From NCBI GenBank assembly GCA_964461535.1, contig CAYWUY010000003.1, forward strand, positions 1 to 64,000: a stretch of DNA of 64,000 nt. The letters run 5' to 3'. Position numbers and translations under genes: made by a program. The DNA comes from Flavipsychrobacter sp964461535. Lineage in GTDB: Bacteria; Bacteroidota; Bacteroidia; Chitinophagales; Chitinophagaceae. Below, piece after piece: positions 44,172 to 53,128 of the stretch (its first letter is position 1; each line of letters opens with the position of its first letter). The notes under the pieces are model-generated. The model did not search any database, was not told where the DNA came from, and was given only the letters and a program-made list of their open reading frames with translations.

Positions 44172-44507
44172 CTATTTTTTAGCTTTTTTCCTTTTTGCTA
44201 CCAATTCGTAGGAATGGTCTATTTGCTGTTTTAGCATTTTCGCCGACAGGCAATTATTTAAGCGAATAGTATTCCAATGCTTTTTATTCATATGATATCC
44301 TCCGGTAACACAGTCGTATTTATCTCTTAATTCAATGGCTAAATCCGGATCGCATTTCACATTAATGGTCACTTCTTCTGCATCTAATGGCATTAGCAGA
44401 AACATTTTACCGTGTACTTTAAATACTAAGGTTACATCGTCAAAAGGTAAACACTCCTCTACCCCCTCTTTTTCTAAACAGTAACTTCTAATAAATTCTA
44501 TATCCAT
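44172..44507 (-). CDS. MmcQ/YjbR family protein
   Basis: A 111-residue cytoplasmic protein of the MmcQ/YjbR fold, which resembles a DNA-binding cyaY-like module. Family pieces: FIRSYCLEKEGVEECLPFDD, VFKVHGKMFLLM, VNVKCDPDLAIELRD and YHMNKKHWNTIRLN. Function is unknown; binding to single-stranded DNA has been suggested for some members. It has no operon partner. Confidence 0.9.
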   Translation of the reverse strand: MDIEFIRSYCLEKEGVEECLPFDDVTLVFKVHGKMFLLMPLDAEEVTINVKCDPDLAIELRDKYDCVTGGYHMNKKHWNTIRLNNCLSAKMLKQQIDHSYELVAKRKKAKK

Positions 44508-44659
44508 TAGAGAAAATATTTTTTTGCAAAATGCATATTAATAAATATTTAAAGGTTACACAAAATTGAATATTCTTCAAATTCGGCACTGATTTTGTTA
44601 TCTACTTAGCAATCTACTATTTCTTTCTTTTTTAACTAAGCCAAAACTAACTACACTCT

Positions 44660-45454
44660 ATGATACAGCTATCAGCCGTTATAATAACTTATAACGAATC
44701 AGAAAATATTGAAGCCTGTATAAATGCGCTACATGCAGTGGCAGACGAAATAATTGTCATTGACAGCTATTCTACTGATAACACCAGAGAACTAGCTGAG
44801 AAAATGGGTGCTAAAGTATACCTAAACCATTTTGAAGGTTTTGGAACACAAAAAGCGTTTGCCATATCTAAGGCATCTTTTGATTGGATATTATCAGTGG
44901 ATGCAGATGAAGTCTTATCACCAGAGTTGCAAGCATCCATTTTAAAAGAAAAAGCAAATCCGGAATATGACGGCTACTATGTAAAAATACTTACTAATTA
45001 CTGTGGCAAATGGATACGACATTGTGGATGGTACCCGCAAACTAAACTAAGATTACTGAACAGGAATAAGGGGTATATAAATAGTAATAAGGTACATGAG
45101 GGATTTGAAATGTCCAATAAATCTGCCAAAACATGCACTTTAAATGGAGATTTGTTACACCATAGTTATAAAAACCTATCAGCACATACCAGAAAAATAC
45201 AGCTATATACCGAGCTGGCAGCTAAAAACTCGGCAGAAAAAGGTAGAAATATATCTCTACTAAAACTATTCTTCGGGCCTAAATGGACGTTCTTCTACCA
45301 TTATATAATCAGGCTTGGCATTCTTGACGGTTATTGGGGATATATTTTATGCAAAAATATATCTTATGAAAGCTTCATGAAGTATACTAAAATAAGGCAT
45401 TATAGCAAGCTGAATAAAACCCATAACACCGGCACTCTTAATTATGAATTTTAG
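44660..45454 (+). CDS. Glycosyltransferase family 2 (WaaE/KdtX-like)
   Basis: A 264-residue cytoplasmic glycosyltransferase facing the inner membrane. The GT-A start LSAVIITYNESENIEACI, nucleotide-sugar loop VIDSYSTDNT and metal motif DWILSVDADEVLS are clear. The C-terminal part (KIQLYTELAAKNSAEKG, FFGPKWTFFYHYIIRLGILDG) matches the LPS-core beta-glucosyltransferase (WaaE/KdtX) group. The gene overlaps the next one, a polysaccharide deacetylase, by 11 bp, so both probably build or trim one surface glycan. Confidence 0.92.
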   Translation: MIQLSAVIITYNESENIEACINALHAVADEIIVIDSYSTDNTRELAEKMGAKVYLNHFEGFGTQKAFAISKASFDWILSVDADEVLSPELQASILKEKANPEYDGYYVKILTNYCGKWIRHCGWYPQTKLRLLNRNKGYINSNKVHEGFEMSNKSAKTCTLNGDLLHHSYKNLSAHTRKIQLYTELAAKNSAEKGRNISLLKLFFGPKWTFFYHYIIRLGILDGYWGYILCKNISYESFMKYTKIRHYSKLNKTHNTGTLNYEF

Positions 45455-46199
45455 TTGGTTACTACCTAGCATAGAGGGTATTCCTATATTGATGTACCAT
45501 AAAATATGGCCCAATCAAAATGACGCGTTAACTATAGACCCCAATAAACTTAGAAACCATTGGTATGCATTAAAAGAGGCAGGTTATACTGCAATAGATA
45601 TATATCGCTTCTTAGACATCATTAAAACAGGAAGGTACTCTCCCAAAAACAAATATATTCTCCTAACATTTGACGATGGCTATGTGAATAATGCTACTTA
45701 TGCCATACCGCTTCTTAAAGAACTAGAATGGTGTGCAACTTTTTTTATAATAGGCGCAGTATTAGATAATACTTATAAAGAGGTTGATAGTGCTGAGGAA
45801 AATAATAAACTGGATGTGGCGGCATTACAAAATATAGATTCCAATATAATACAATTGGGCATGCATGGTTACAGGCATGAACATTTTGGCAGGCTATCAA
45901 AAAATGAACTAAATGTAGCGCTGGAAAAAAGTAAAACAGCCTTTGAATCGTATGGTTTAGTGCATAATAACATAGTAGCTTATCCTTATGGTGATAGACC
46001 TAAAAATGCAAACCAACTCAATGAAATGTATTCCTGCCTAAAAAAACATAATATCCAAGCTGCCTTTAGAATAGGCAACAAACCATGTGTTATTCCATCC
46101 GAAAACATTTATGAGCTAAAGCGAATAGACATAACCGGATATGATGATAGTAAAACAATGTTAACCAAGATCAGAAAAGGTAAACTGAAACCATTCTAA
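45444..46199 (+). CDS. Polysaccharide deacetylase (NodB-homology) family protein
   Basis: A 251-residue carbohydrate esterase family 4 protein that removes acetyl groups from N-acetyl sugars. It has motif 1 TFDDG (about residue 75), motif 2 HGYRH as HxxxH (about 140) and motif 3 VAYPYGDR. The catalytic base and metal ligands are thus all present. No signal peptide is evident, so it may work on the cytoplasmic face on a lipid-linked intermediate. It overlaps the glycosyltransferase gene by 11 bp. Confidence 0.9.
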   Translation: MNFSWLLPSIEGIPILMYHKIWPNQNDALTIDPNKLRNHWYALKEAGYTAIDIYRFLDIIKTGRYSPKNKYILLTFDDGYVNNATYAIPLLKELEWCATFFIIGAVLDNTYKEVDSAEENNKLDVAALQNIDSNIIQLGMHGYRHEHFGRLSKNELNVALEKSKTAFESYGLVHNNIVAYPYGDRPKNANQLNEMYSCLKKHNIQAAFRIGNKPCVIPSENIYELKRIDITGYDDSKTMLTKIRKGKLKPF

Positions 46200-46202
46200 T
46201 AC

Positions 46203-46949
46203 TTACAACTGGGCAAAAGGCGTTTTTACATCATGATAAAACAAAAAGTACCATTTCTCAGCCATTCCTCTTTCCGCATATTGCTCCCTTAATTGCATGG
46301 CTTTTTTTCCATCATAATCATACTTGGCCACATACTTCACCTTTAATTGTTTCAGTTGAGGAGCTTCATCACCACCATAAAACACTTTATCCTCGCCGTC
46401 ATCAATAAGATACACTATATGTTGCGGGCTATGTCCGCCAGAATGCATATAATGAATATAGCCGTCTATAACACCCTCTGTACCATCAAGCCATTTTACT
46501 AAATCAGTAGACAATATAGATTCAAAATCTTCTATAATATAAGAAGGGGCTCCTTTTTGAGCAGCAAATGCTGCTTCAGGGCTGTAGATATAGTAATCTG
46601 CTTTGGGGAAAGTTGGCTGAATATTACCGCTAGCATCAGTATATATTAAGCACCCGGCATGGTCTTTATGTAAGTGCGATAAAAGCACTTTGGTAATATC
46701 ATTAGGACCAAAGCCCAGCTTGAACAGATTATCGTGAATCATTAAATTGCCACTAGCATTCCTAAAACCTAAACCGGTATCTAGTATAATCACATCTTTA
46801 TCAGTTACCACCAAAAATGGCTGAACTTCAACATGTATAGAGCCTGTAGCACGATCAGTTAATTGTTGTGTGCGCTCATCAAACGGTATAAAAACTTTGT
46901 CATGCCCAACAGTAAACTCACCTTCCGAAAGAGGGAATATTTTAGCCAT
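46203..46949 (-). CDS. MBL-fold metallo-hydrolase
   Basis: A 248-residue cytoplasmic hydrolase with two metals. The metal motif is SHLHKDHAG (HxHxDH), followed by VDGYIHYMHSGGHSPQHIVYL with the later histidines and KVFYGGDEAPQ with the bridging aspartate. It resembles lactonase-like members, but the substrate is unknown. Its start lies 7 bp after the rodA stop, so it is the third gene of the PBP2-RodA transcript. It has no signal peptide, so a resistance beta-lactamase is unlikely. Confidence 0.9.
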   Translation of the reverse strand: MAKIFPLSEGEFTVGHDKVFIPFDERTQQLTDRATGSIHVEVQPFLVVTDKDVIILDTGLGFRNASGNLMIHDNLFKLGFGPNDITKVLLSHLHKDHAGCLIYTDASGNIQPTFPKADYYIYSPEAAFAAQKGAPSYIIEDFESILSTDLVKWLDGTEGVIDGYIHYMHSGGHSPQHIVYLIDDGEDKVFYGGDEAPQLKQLKVKYVAKYDYDGKKAMQLREQYAERGMAEKWYFLFYHDVKTPFAQL

Positions 46950-46956
46950 ATGCGTA

Positions 46957-48279
46957 TTATCTTATCATTGCCTGCCTATCTGCATCTAGCCTTACTAAAA
47001 TAAAAATAAGTATGCTAAATGATAGCAGAGAGGTTCCCCCATAGCTGAGGAATGGCAAAGTTATACCAATAACAGGAGCCAACCCGATAGTCATAGAAAT
47101 ATTGATGGCAAAGTGGAAAAATAAAATAGAAGCAACACAATATCCATAAATTCTACTAAAATCTGAACGTTGGCGCTCTGCAACAAATATAATTCTGAGC
47201 ATTAATGATAAATATAGCCCAACCAACACTGCACTCCCTATGAAGCCAAACTGTTCAGCTACTGCAGTAAAGATAAAATCTGTGCTCTGTTCCGGCACAA
47301 AGTGGTTTTTAGTATAGGTACCATTTCCAAGACCTTTCCCATATAAACCTCCAGACCCAATGGCTATTTTAGATTGCTTAACGTTATATTCTGACTGATT
47401 ACCTTTTTTAGTTTCGCCATCAGCTGTTTTTTTCTGGTAATCTTCAGGCACCTCTTTTCCTAACATAGAGTAGATACGATCTATTTGATGCGCCTTAAGG
47501 CCGTGCTTAAATGCTAGCGGAACAGCTACTTGTGAAAATAAAACACAAAACAACCATACACCTACCAATATAAGTCTGGCTTCCATATCTCTACGAAGTA
47601 AATGCCTTATGAGCCAACCAACTCCTACAGCTAATACTGTAATTAAACCAAACATCACCCACCTATCTAGTAAAAGTGTTGACAATACAAGTGCTATTAA
47701 TGAAAAGCCAACTATTAGTACTGCATTAGGTAAGCCTTCGCGATACATTACTAATATAAATGAGAAATATACCAGTGCTAAACCAGTTTCGTTTTGCAAA
47801 ATAATAATGAGAGCAGGTGTTAGGGCTAAGGCTAAACCAACAATTCTATGTTTTAAGGTCTTAAAGTTTGTTTCTGGTAAGGAAAGAAACTTTGCCAATG
47901 CTAGTGAAGTAAATATTTTACAAAGCTCTCCGGGCTGTACTCCAAAGCTACCAATCCTAATCCAGGACTTAGAACCTTTAACATCGTCGCCTATGAATAT
48001 GGTTAGTATTAATAAAAATATACCAAAAGTGTAGCCCAAAAAAGCAGTTGACGCAAAGAACTTACTATCTGTAAGTAATATAAATAACCCAACTACTATA
48101 GAATAGCCAAACCACATAAATTGCTTAGTATAGTTTCTATTAGCTATAAATATTGTGGTATCAATAGAACGATGCTCTACCGAAAATACAGCTATCAAAC
48201 CTATTACTACCAAGCATAGGTATATAGATAATATAACCCCGTCTAAACGATTGAATAATGATCTTTTTTCGAGACTCAT
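46957..48279 (-). CDS. rodA: Rod-shape peptidoglycan glycosyltransferase RodA (SEDS)
   Basis: A 440-residue SEDS polymerase with about ten helices that elongates glycan strands together with PBP2. SEDS hallmarks are GSKSWIRIGSFGVQPGELCK, NETGLALVYFSF, and FVPEQSTDFIFTAVAEQFGF with the catalytic aspartate. GLAPVIGITLPFLSYGGTSLL and the final SEDS loop also fit. A loop of about 70 residues in the middle (around 270-310, with Lys/Asp/Glu) is longer than in E. coli, as usual in the phylum. It follows mrdA by 20 bp. Confidence 0.95.
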   Translation of the reverse strand: MSLEKRSLFNRLDGVILSIYLCLVVIGLIAVFSVEHRSIDTTIFIANRNYTKQFMWFGYSIVVGLFILLTDSKFFASTAFLGYTFGIFLLILTIFIGDDVKGSKSWIRIGSFGVQPGELCKIFTSLALAKFLSLPETNFKTLKHRIVGLALALTPALIIILQNETGLALVYFSFILVMYREGLPNAVLIVGFSLIALVLSTLLLDRWVMFGLITVLAVGVGWLIRHLLRRDMEARLILVGVWLFCVLFSQVAVPLAFKHGLKAHQIDRIYSMLGKEVPEDYQKKTADGETKKGNQSEYNVKQSKIAIGSGGLYGKGLGNGTYTKNHFVPEQSTDFIFTAVAEQFGFIGSAVLVGLYLSLMLRIIFVAERQRSDFSRIYGYCVASILFFHFAINISMTIGLAPVIGITLPFLSYGGTSLLSFSILIFILVRLDADRQAMIR

Positions 48280-48299
48280 TTATATATGCTACTTAAGTA

Positions 48300-50318
48300 T
48301 TATTTTGAATTATTAAATCTATTTTTCAGCCAACGGTTTATAGCCAGCGAATCGCGCATTCTATCTACCTGACTAGCCTGTCTCTTACGTTCTAATCTAG
48401 CTTGATATACTGCATCGTCATGTGCACGTTTTGCTGAGTCAATAGTATATACATATCTATTTATAAGCTGAGCCTTAAACATTTTTTCTTCTACAGCTTT
48501 ACGTTTAGAAGATACGCTATCCTTTAAGTATTTCTCCATTAACAAACTAGCAATAGGTGCCGCCCAAGTAGCACCATATCCTGAATTTTCAACGGCTACG
48601 GCTATGGCTATTTTAGGATTTTCTCTAGGAGCAAAAGCAACGAACATAGAGTGGTTAGCCATTTTCATCACTTCTCCGTTTACAATAGCTTTATTCTCTG
48701 CTGTTCCTGTTTTAGCACATACCGATACCCCTTCAATTTTTGCTCCTGCAGCAGTACCGCTTTCCACCACATCTTGCATGGCCTGCTGAACTACATCGAA
48801 TGTTGTATCGGGTATTTTTAATACCTGATGTTTTTCGTGATATTTTTTAAGTGAGGGGTCATTAATGTTCTTTCCTATAGACTTTACGAAGTGAGGCGTA
48901 TAATAATATCCTTTGTTAGCAATGATGCACATACTGTTAGCCATTTGCAAAGGAGTAAGCAATAACTCACCCTGCCCCATACCTACAAACACCACAGTAC
49001 AAGAATTCCAAACACCTTTATACATCTTATTATATAAAGTTGTATCTGGTAACAAACCTTTACCCTCATAAGGTATATCTATACCAGTTTGTCTGCCATA
49101 AGCAAACGCATTATAGTAATCATGCCAGCGTTGTAGTCCTTCCTTAACATTCTTAAACTTATTAAAATCAATAGTCATTCGAAAGATATGACAGAAATAA
49201 GAGTTACAAGAGTGTGCTAGTGCCAGCCTAAAATTAGCAGCATGACCCGCATCATGGTGCTCGCAAGCAATAGAACGACCACAACCATGATAACCACCAC
49301 CACAGCCATACCCAAAAGATGGCCCTATTACACCTTCACCCAACGCAACCAAACCTGTCATTGGTTTTATAGTAGAGCCGGGAGGATACATAGCTTGTAT
49401 AGCACGATTGAATAATGGACGTGTAGCCTCCTTATAAAGAGCACCATAATTTCTAGCCCTCTCTTTACCTCGTAATAAATTAGGATCATAGGACGGACTA
49501 CTGACCATGGCTAGTATACCACCAGTTTGGGGGTCTATAGCTACCACACTACCTATTTTGTTTTTCATTAGCTTCTCTGCATATTCTTGCAGTTCAGCAT
49601 CCATATACAATTCTAGAGACCTACCCGACACTTCCTGAGTATCTAGTGACCCACCCTGATAAGGATCGCGAGGCCTATTATGATTATCACGCTCTAAAAA
49701 GTGTACCCCCCTTTGTCCTCTTAATACTTCCTCATACTGCCACTCAAGTCCACTCAAACCGGCATAATCACCTTGACGATAAGATGAATAACGAGGCTTT
49801 TTCAACATTTCAGGCGATACTTCCCCAATATAACCTAGGACAATACCTCCTACAGCATATTTATAGTCCCTAATATTACGCTCTACCAACTCAAACCCTG
49901 GAAATAAAAACGCATTTTCCTGAAAACGCGCAGTCTGTTCTGGACTCAACTGTTCTATAAAAGGGCTCTGCCTTACAGGACCATTCCTGAAAGCAAGCGA
50001 TTTTATCATTTTAGAAAATGTAGCAGTATCTATTCCTACAGCTTCGCAAAACTTAACAGTATCTATTCCTTTAATATTGCTTGGCGTAACCATTAAGTCA
50101 TAGATAGCCGTATTGGATAGTATTACCCTGCCTTTTCTATCATATATAACTCCACGAGGCGGATAAACTACTTTCTTGTAAATAGCTATATCGTTTGCCA
50201 TAATCTTATACTTCGACTCAAAATTCTGAAGAACACAGAGCCTGACAGTGATTATAGAGGCAACGACAATAAATATTAACTTAATAACATATTGGCGCGG
50301 ATTTGCCGCTTTGGACAT
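48300..50318 (-). CDS. mrdA: Penicillin-binding protein 2 (elongasome transpeptidase)
   Basis: A 672-residue class B PBP that cross-links new glycan from RodA. An anchor helix covers about residues 13-30. The pedestal domain holds RGVIYDRKGRVILSN, and the transpeptidase has STIKP (nucleophile), SCNSYFC (SxN) and KTGTAEN. The start is the ATG at 50318; the longer in-frame start at 50393 adds 25 residues upstream of, or inside, the promoter box at 50353, so it cannot be translated from that promoter. It is first in the mrdA-rodA-MBL operon. The mreBCD genes usually near it are not in the window. Confidence 0.95.
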   Translation of the reverse strand: MSKAANPRQYVIKLIFIVVASIITVRLCVLQNFESKYKIMANDIAIYKKVVYPPRGVIYDRKGRVILSNTAIYDLMVTPSNIKGIDTVKFCEAVGIDTATFSKMIKSLAFRNGPVRQSPFIEQLSPEQTARFQENAFLFPGFELVERNIRDYKYAVGGIVLGYIGEVSPEMLKKPRYSSYRQGDYAGLSGLEWQYEEVLRGQRGVHFLERDNHNRPRDPYQGGSLDTQEVSGRSLELYMDAELQEYAEKLMKNKIGSVVAIDPQTGGILAMVSSPSYDPNLLRGKERARNYGALYKEATRPLFNRAIQAMYPPGSTIKPMTGLVALGEGVIGPSFGYGCGGGYHGCGRSIACEHHDAGHAANFRLALAHSCNSYFCHIFRMTIDFNKFKNVKEGLQRWHDYYNAFAYGRQTGIDIPYEGKGLLPDTTLYNKMYKGVWNSCTVVFVGMGQGELLLTPLQMANSMCIIANKGYYYTPHFVKSIGKNINDPSLKKYHEKHQVLKIPDTTFDVVQQAMQDVVESGTAAGAKIEGVSVCAKTGTAENKAIVNGEVMKMANHSMFVAFAPRENPKIAIAVAVENSGYGATWAAPIASLLMEKYLKDSVSSKRKAVEEKMFKAQLINRYVYTIDSAKRAHDDAVYQARLERKRQASQVDRMRDSLAINRWLKNRFNNSK

Positions 50319-50352
50319 ATAATTGAGGTATTTTTTTTGTTGGGACGAAATA

Positions 50353-50360
50353 CAAAAGTA
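50353..50360 (-). promoter_or_regulatory. TAnnTTTG -7 box for mrdA-rodA-MBL
   Basis: The minus strand reads TACTTTTG, 34 bases before the ATG at 50318, and supports that start. Confidence 0.6.
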
Positions 50361-50528
50361 CCATAAAAAGCACACTAAAGTGATGGAAATCAACTAAAAA
50401 ATTGCTCGTTTTCTTCCATTATTTATTGATTATATGGCATTATTAAAGTTACGTGTTACATACTACAATACCACCATACATTTTATTAAAAAAAAGTGCA
50501 ACTAACAGCTTGTTGACATTTCATTTTT

Positions 50529-50554
50529 AGCATATGTTTTTCACAACATATGCT
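50529..50554. repeat. 26-bp perfect inverted repeat
   Basis: AGCATATGTT, six-base spacer TTTCAC, then AACATATGCT. It lies 40-65 bases before the start of the gene at 50594 and some 170 bases from the mrdA promoter. It has no T run, and a dyad of two 10-bp arms fits an operator for a dimeric regulator as well as an RNA hairpin in a leader. Confidence 0.75.
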
Positions 50555-50593
50555 AGTTGCATTGCGTTATATTTACAAGCGGTAACATAAATT

Positions 50594-51256
50594 ATGAAAG
50601 TTAAACTAGTATTTGTTTATACAGTATTCTGTACAATTCTTTGCATCTCAAGCAGTGCCCAAATAAGGGCAGTACATCTATCGCTTAAAGACTCTACCAA
50701 ACCCATGCTGTATATAGGCATTGATAATAAAATAATATTCAGAAATATACCTGAAGGAGCTAAGGTGAAATATGATGGAGATTTTGTAGAACCAGAGCTA
50801 AACAATAATAACGAGAAAATATACACCTTTTATCCTACCCTTTCGGGCAAAGACAAAATCTATGTATTAAAGGATAAGAATGTATTGTATCAGCAAGAGT
50901 ACACAATTGACTACATACCTGAACCCTCACCCAAATTGGGAATGCTTAAAGATACCACTAGCGGTGCTGTATTATCCAGAATCCTTCAGTACCCATGCTT
51001 ACTAGTTATATATCCGGGATATGCCAAACTAGCTGCAACCGTTACTTCTTACAAAATTACGGTAATGCATAGCGGGTCTGCTTTTAGCAAAGTAGTTAGC
51101 GGCAAAAACGTTAACGGCCAAAACTTTGACGCAGAGGTAATGGAAAAAATAAAATCTTGCGTAAAAGGGGACTATATAGAAATTACAGATATAAAAGCAC
51201 AATTGCCAGGAGGAACTCAAAAGGCCTTAAGTAAGATAAAAGTGAATATTCTATAA
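50594..51256 (+). CDS. Secreted protein with GldM C-terminal-like domain pair
   Basis: A 220-residue exported protein (signal peptide ending SSSAQ). Residues 37-118 (MLYIGIDNKIIFRNIP, ending EYTIDYIPEPSPKLG) resemble the third domain of the gliding and type IX secretion protein GldM. Residues 140-220 (SYKITVMHSG, KSCVKGDYIEITDIKAQLPGG) resemble its last domain. The GldM membrane helix and first two domains are absent. GldM is a periplasmic shaft linking the motor to the outer-membrane ring, so this could be a partner or decoy; the similarity is judged by eye. It has a terminator behind and stands alone. Confidence 0.78.
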   Translation: MKVKLVFVYTVFCTILCISSSAQIRAVHLSLKDSTKPMLYIGIDNKIIFRNIPEGAKVKYDGDFVEPELNNNNEKIYTFYPTLSGKDKIYVLKDKNVLYQQEYTIDYIPEPSPKLGMLKDTTSGAVLSRILQYPCLLVIYPGYAKLAATVTSYKITVMHSGSAFSKVVSGKNVNGQNFDAEVMEKIKSCVKGDYIEITDIKAQLPGGTQKALSKIKVNIL

Positions 51257-51293
51257 ATAAGACACTAATATACAACAATAAAAAAAGTTATAA

Positions 51294-51328
51294 CTAGAAC
51301 GGCCACTCTGAATGAGCGGCCGTTCTAG
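51294..51328. terminator. Bidirectional intrinsic terminator
   Basis: A 15-bp stem with one mismatch (CTAGAACGGCCACTC / GAGCGGCCGTTCTAG) lies between convergent genes. The minus strand continues to a run of T. Confidence 0.8.
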
Positions 51329-51349
51329 TATAGTAAGACTAAAAATAAA

Positions 51350-52492
51350 CTAAGACTTTAGAATATCTCTTGAAATAACAAGTTTCTGAATTTCAGAAGT
51401 TCCCTCACCTATTGTACACAATTTACTGTCACGATAGTATTTTTCTACCGGGAAATCTTTTGTGTAACCATAACCACCAAATATTTGTACTGCATCTGTA
51501 GCTACTCTTACTGCTACTTCTGAAGCATAATATTTTGCCATTGCAGACTCTTTGGTCATTTTCATACCACGATTTTTCAAATCAGCAGCTTGATAAATCA
51601 ACATTTCTGAAGCCTGAATTTGTGTAGCCATATCAGCTAATTTAAAGCCTATAGCTTGGAAATTAGCAATTGGCTGATCGAATTGATGACGCTCTTTTGC
51701 ATATTTTACAGATGCTTCATAAGCACCCTTAGCTATACCAAGAGATAATGCAGCAATAGATATACGGCCACCATCTAACACTTTCATAGCTTGTATAAAG
51801 CCTTCACCTACATTTCCTAGGCGCTGACTATCAGAAATACGGCAGTTATCAAAAATCAATTCTGCTGTTTCACTGGCACGCATACCTAACTTATTTTCTT
51901 TTTTACCTGCTGCAAACCCAGGAGTACCACGCTCTACAACAAAAGCTGTAACATTATTTTTGGTACGAGGTTCACCTGTACGAGCTAAAACAACTGCAAC
52001 ATTACCAGTAATACCGTGTGTTATCCAGTTTTTAGTTCCATTAAGTATCCAATCATCACCATCGCGAGTAGCCACACAACGCATATTACCCGCATCGCTA
52101 CCGGTATTAGCTTCTGTAAGCCCCCAAGCACCTATCCACTCGCCTGTAGCTAGCTTTGGTAAATATTTTTTCTTTTGTTCGTCGTTACCGAAATATAGGA
52201 TATGACCCGTACACAGAGAGTTATGTGCAGCTACAGAAAGACCAACAGAACCACATACTTTACCTATCTCACTTACAACAGTAACATATTCAAAGTAGCC
52301 TAAACCCGAACCACCATATTCTGTAGGTACTAACACACCCATTAAACCCAATTCGCCAAGTTTTTTAAACACCTCAACAGGAAATTTTTGAGTTTCATCC
52401 CACTCCATCATATCAGGACGAATGTGTTTATTGGCAAAATCACGAATCATTTCAGCTATTGAAAGCTGAGTATCTGTATAATTAAATTCCAT
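51350..52492 (-). CDS. Acyl-CoA dehydrogenase
   Basis: A 380-residue FAD enzyme for the first step of fatty-acid or branched-chain acyl-CoA oxidation. Family signatures are WGLTEANTGSDAGNM (the acyl-binding segment), GGRISIAALSLGIAKGAYEAS, QIFGGYGYTKDFPVEKYYRD and CTIGEGTSEIQKLVISR. The catalytic glutamate is in the GEGTSEIQ or nearby VEKYYRD region, depending on subtype. It is of the short-chain/butyryl type in length and sequence, but substrate length cannot be fixed here. No electron-transfer flavoprotein gene is adjacent. Confidence 0.94.
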   Translation of the reverse strand: MEFNYTDTQLSIAEMIRDFANKHIRPDMMEWDETQKFPVEVFKKLGELGLMGVLVPTEYGGSGLGYFEYVTVVSEIGKVCGSVGLSVAAHNSLCTGHILYFGNDEQKKKYLPKLATGEWIGAWGLTEANTGSDAGNMRCVATRDGDDWILNGTKNWITHGITGNVAVVLARTGEPRTKNNVTAFVVERGTPGFAAGKKENKLGMRASETAELIFDNCRISDSQRLGNVGEGFIQAMKVLDGGRISIAALSLGIAKGAYEASVKYAKERHQFDQPIANFQAIGFKLADMATQIQASEMLIYQAADLKNRGMKMTKESAMAKYYASEVAVRVATDAVQIFGGYGYTKDFPVEKYYRDSKLCTIGEGTSEIQKLVISRDILKS

Positions 52493-52599
52493 AAAAGATT
52501 GTGTGTTCTTTCTGTTTTAGTGGCGCAATTTTACAACTTTTTTCTGGTAGTATCATTATTTTGTTCATGTTAATAGCCTAAATATTGAGAAGTATTATA

Positions 52600-53070
52600 T
52601 TAATTTCTCTCGCTATCAACAACTACCAAGTGTTTTCTTAGCTCTACAAATGTCTCTTCAGGTATTTTTCTAATATCTAATAACTCATCTACAGATTTAA
52701 ACGCATGCATTTTTCTATAAATAAGTATTTTAGACACTGTAGCTGGTCCTATTCCTTTTAATCTAACTAGCAAGGCAGAATCAGCAGTATTAATATTTAT
52801 CTTATCAGGTAGTGGTTCGGCGTCTATATCATAATCTTGATACTTCTTTGCAGCCTCAGCCTGCTGGTAATATTTAACTCCAAAAGAGTTATTATATACC
52901 TTAAGCAAGCTATCTTGAAGCTTTTTATCAGCAGCTATATTGTAGTTACTATAGTATTTATCTATTACTATTCGGGATGATAATACTAATACTATAATTA
53001 AGATTAAGGCTAAAGCGCCCCATCTATCACTTTTAGAAAACGTAAAATAAGATTGAATAGGTGTTTTCAT
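52600..53070 (-). CDS. ComEA-like helix-hairpin-helix DNA-binding protein
   Basis: A 156-residue protein with an N-terminal membrane anchor (about 16-36) and, at residues 90-150, two helix-hairpin-helix motifs: INTADSALLVRLKGIGPATV and DELLDIRKIPEETF. ComEA receives DNA in the periplasm during uptake, so a role in competence is possible. Bacteroidota ComEA-like proteins of this small size are often of unproved role. It lies between asnS (which has its own terminator) and the acyl-CoA dehydrogenase, without clear operon links. Confidence 0.87.
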   Translation of the reverse strand: MKTPIQSYFTFSKSDRWGALALILIIVLVLSSRIVIDKYYSNYNIAADKKLQDSLLKVYNNSFGVKYYQQAEAAKKYQDYDIDAEPLPDKININTADSALLVRLKGIGPATVSKILIYRKMHAFKSVDELLDIRKIPEETFVELRKHLVVVDSERN

Positions 53071-53081
53071 GAATAATAAGA

Positions 53082-53101
53082 AGGCTACCCTAGGGCAGCC
53101 T
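53082..53101 (-). terminator. Hairpin between asnS and the ComEA-like gene
   Basis: A near-perfect palindrome (AGGCTACCC / GGGCAGCCT, one mismatch) lies 28 bases after the asnS stop. The minus strand then runs TCTTATTATTC, a weak T tract. Confidence 0.55.
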
Positions 53102-53128
53102 GTCTTTACAAAATATCAAAATACATTA

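Noticed and set aside
46203..46949. MBL-fold protein as a class B beta-lactamase
   Set aside because: It has the general HxHxDH motif but no signal peptide, and its sequence fits cytoplasmic lactonase-like MBL enzymes.
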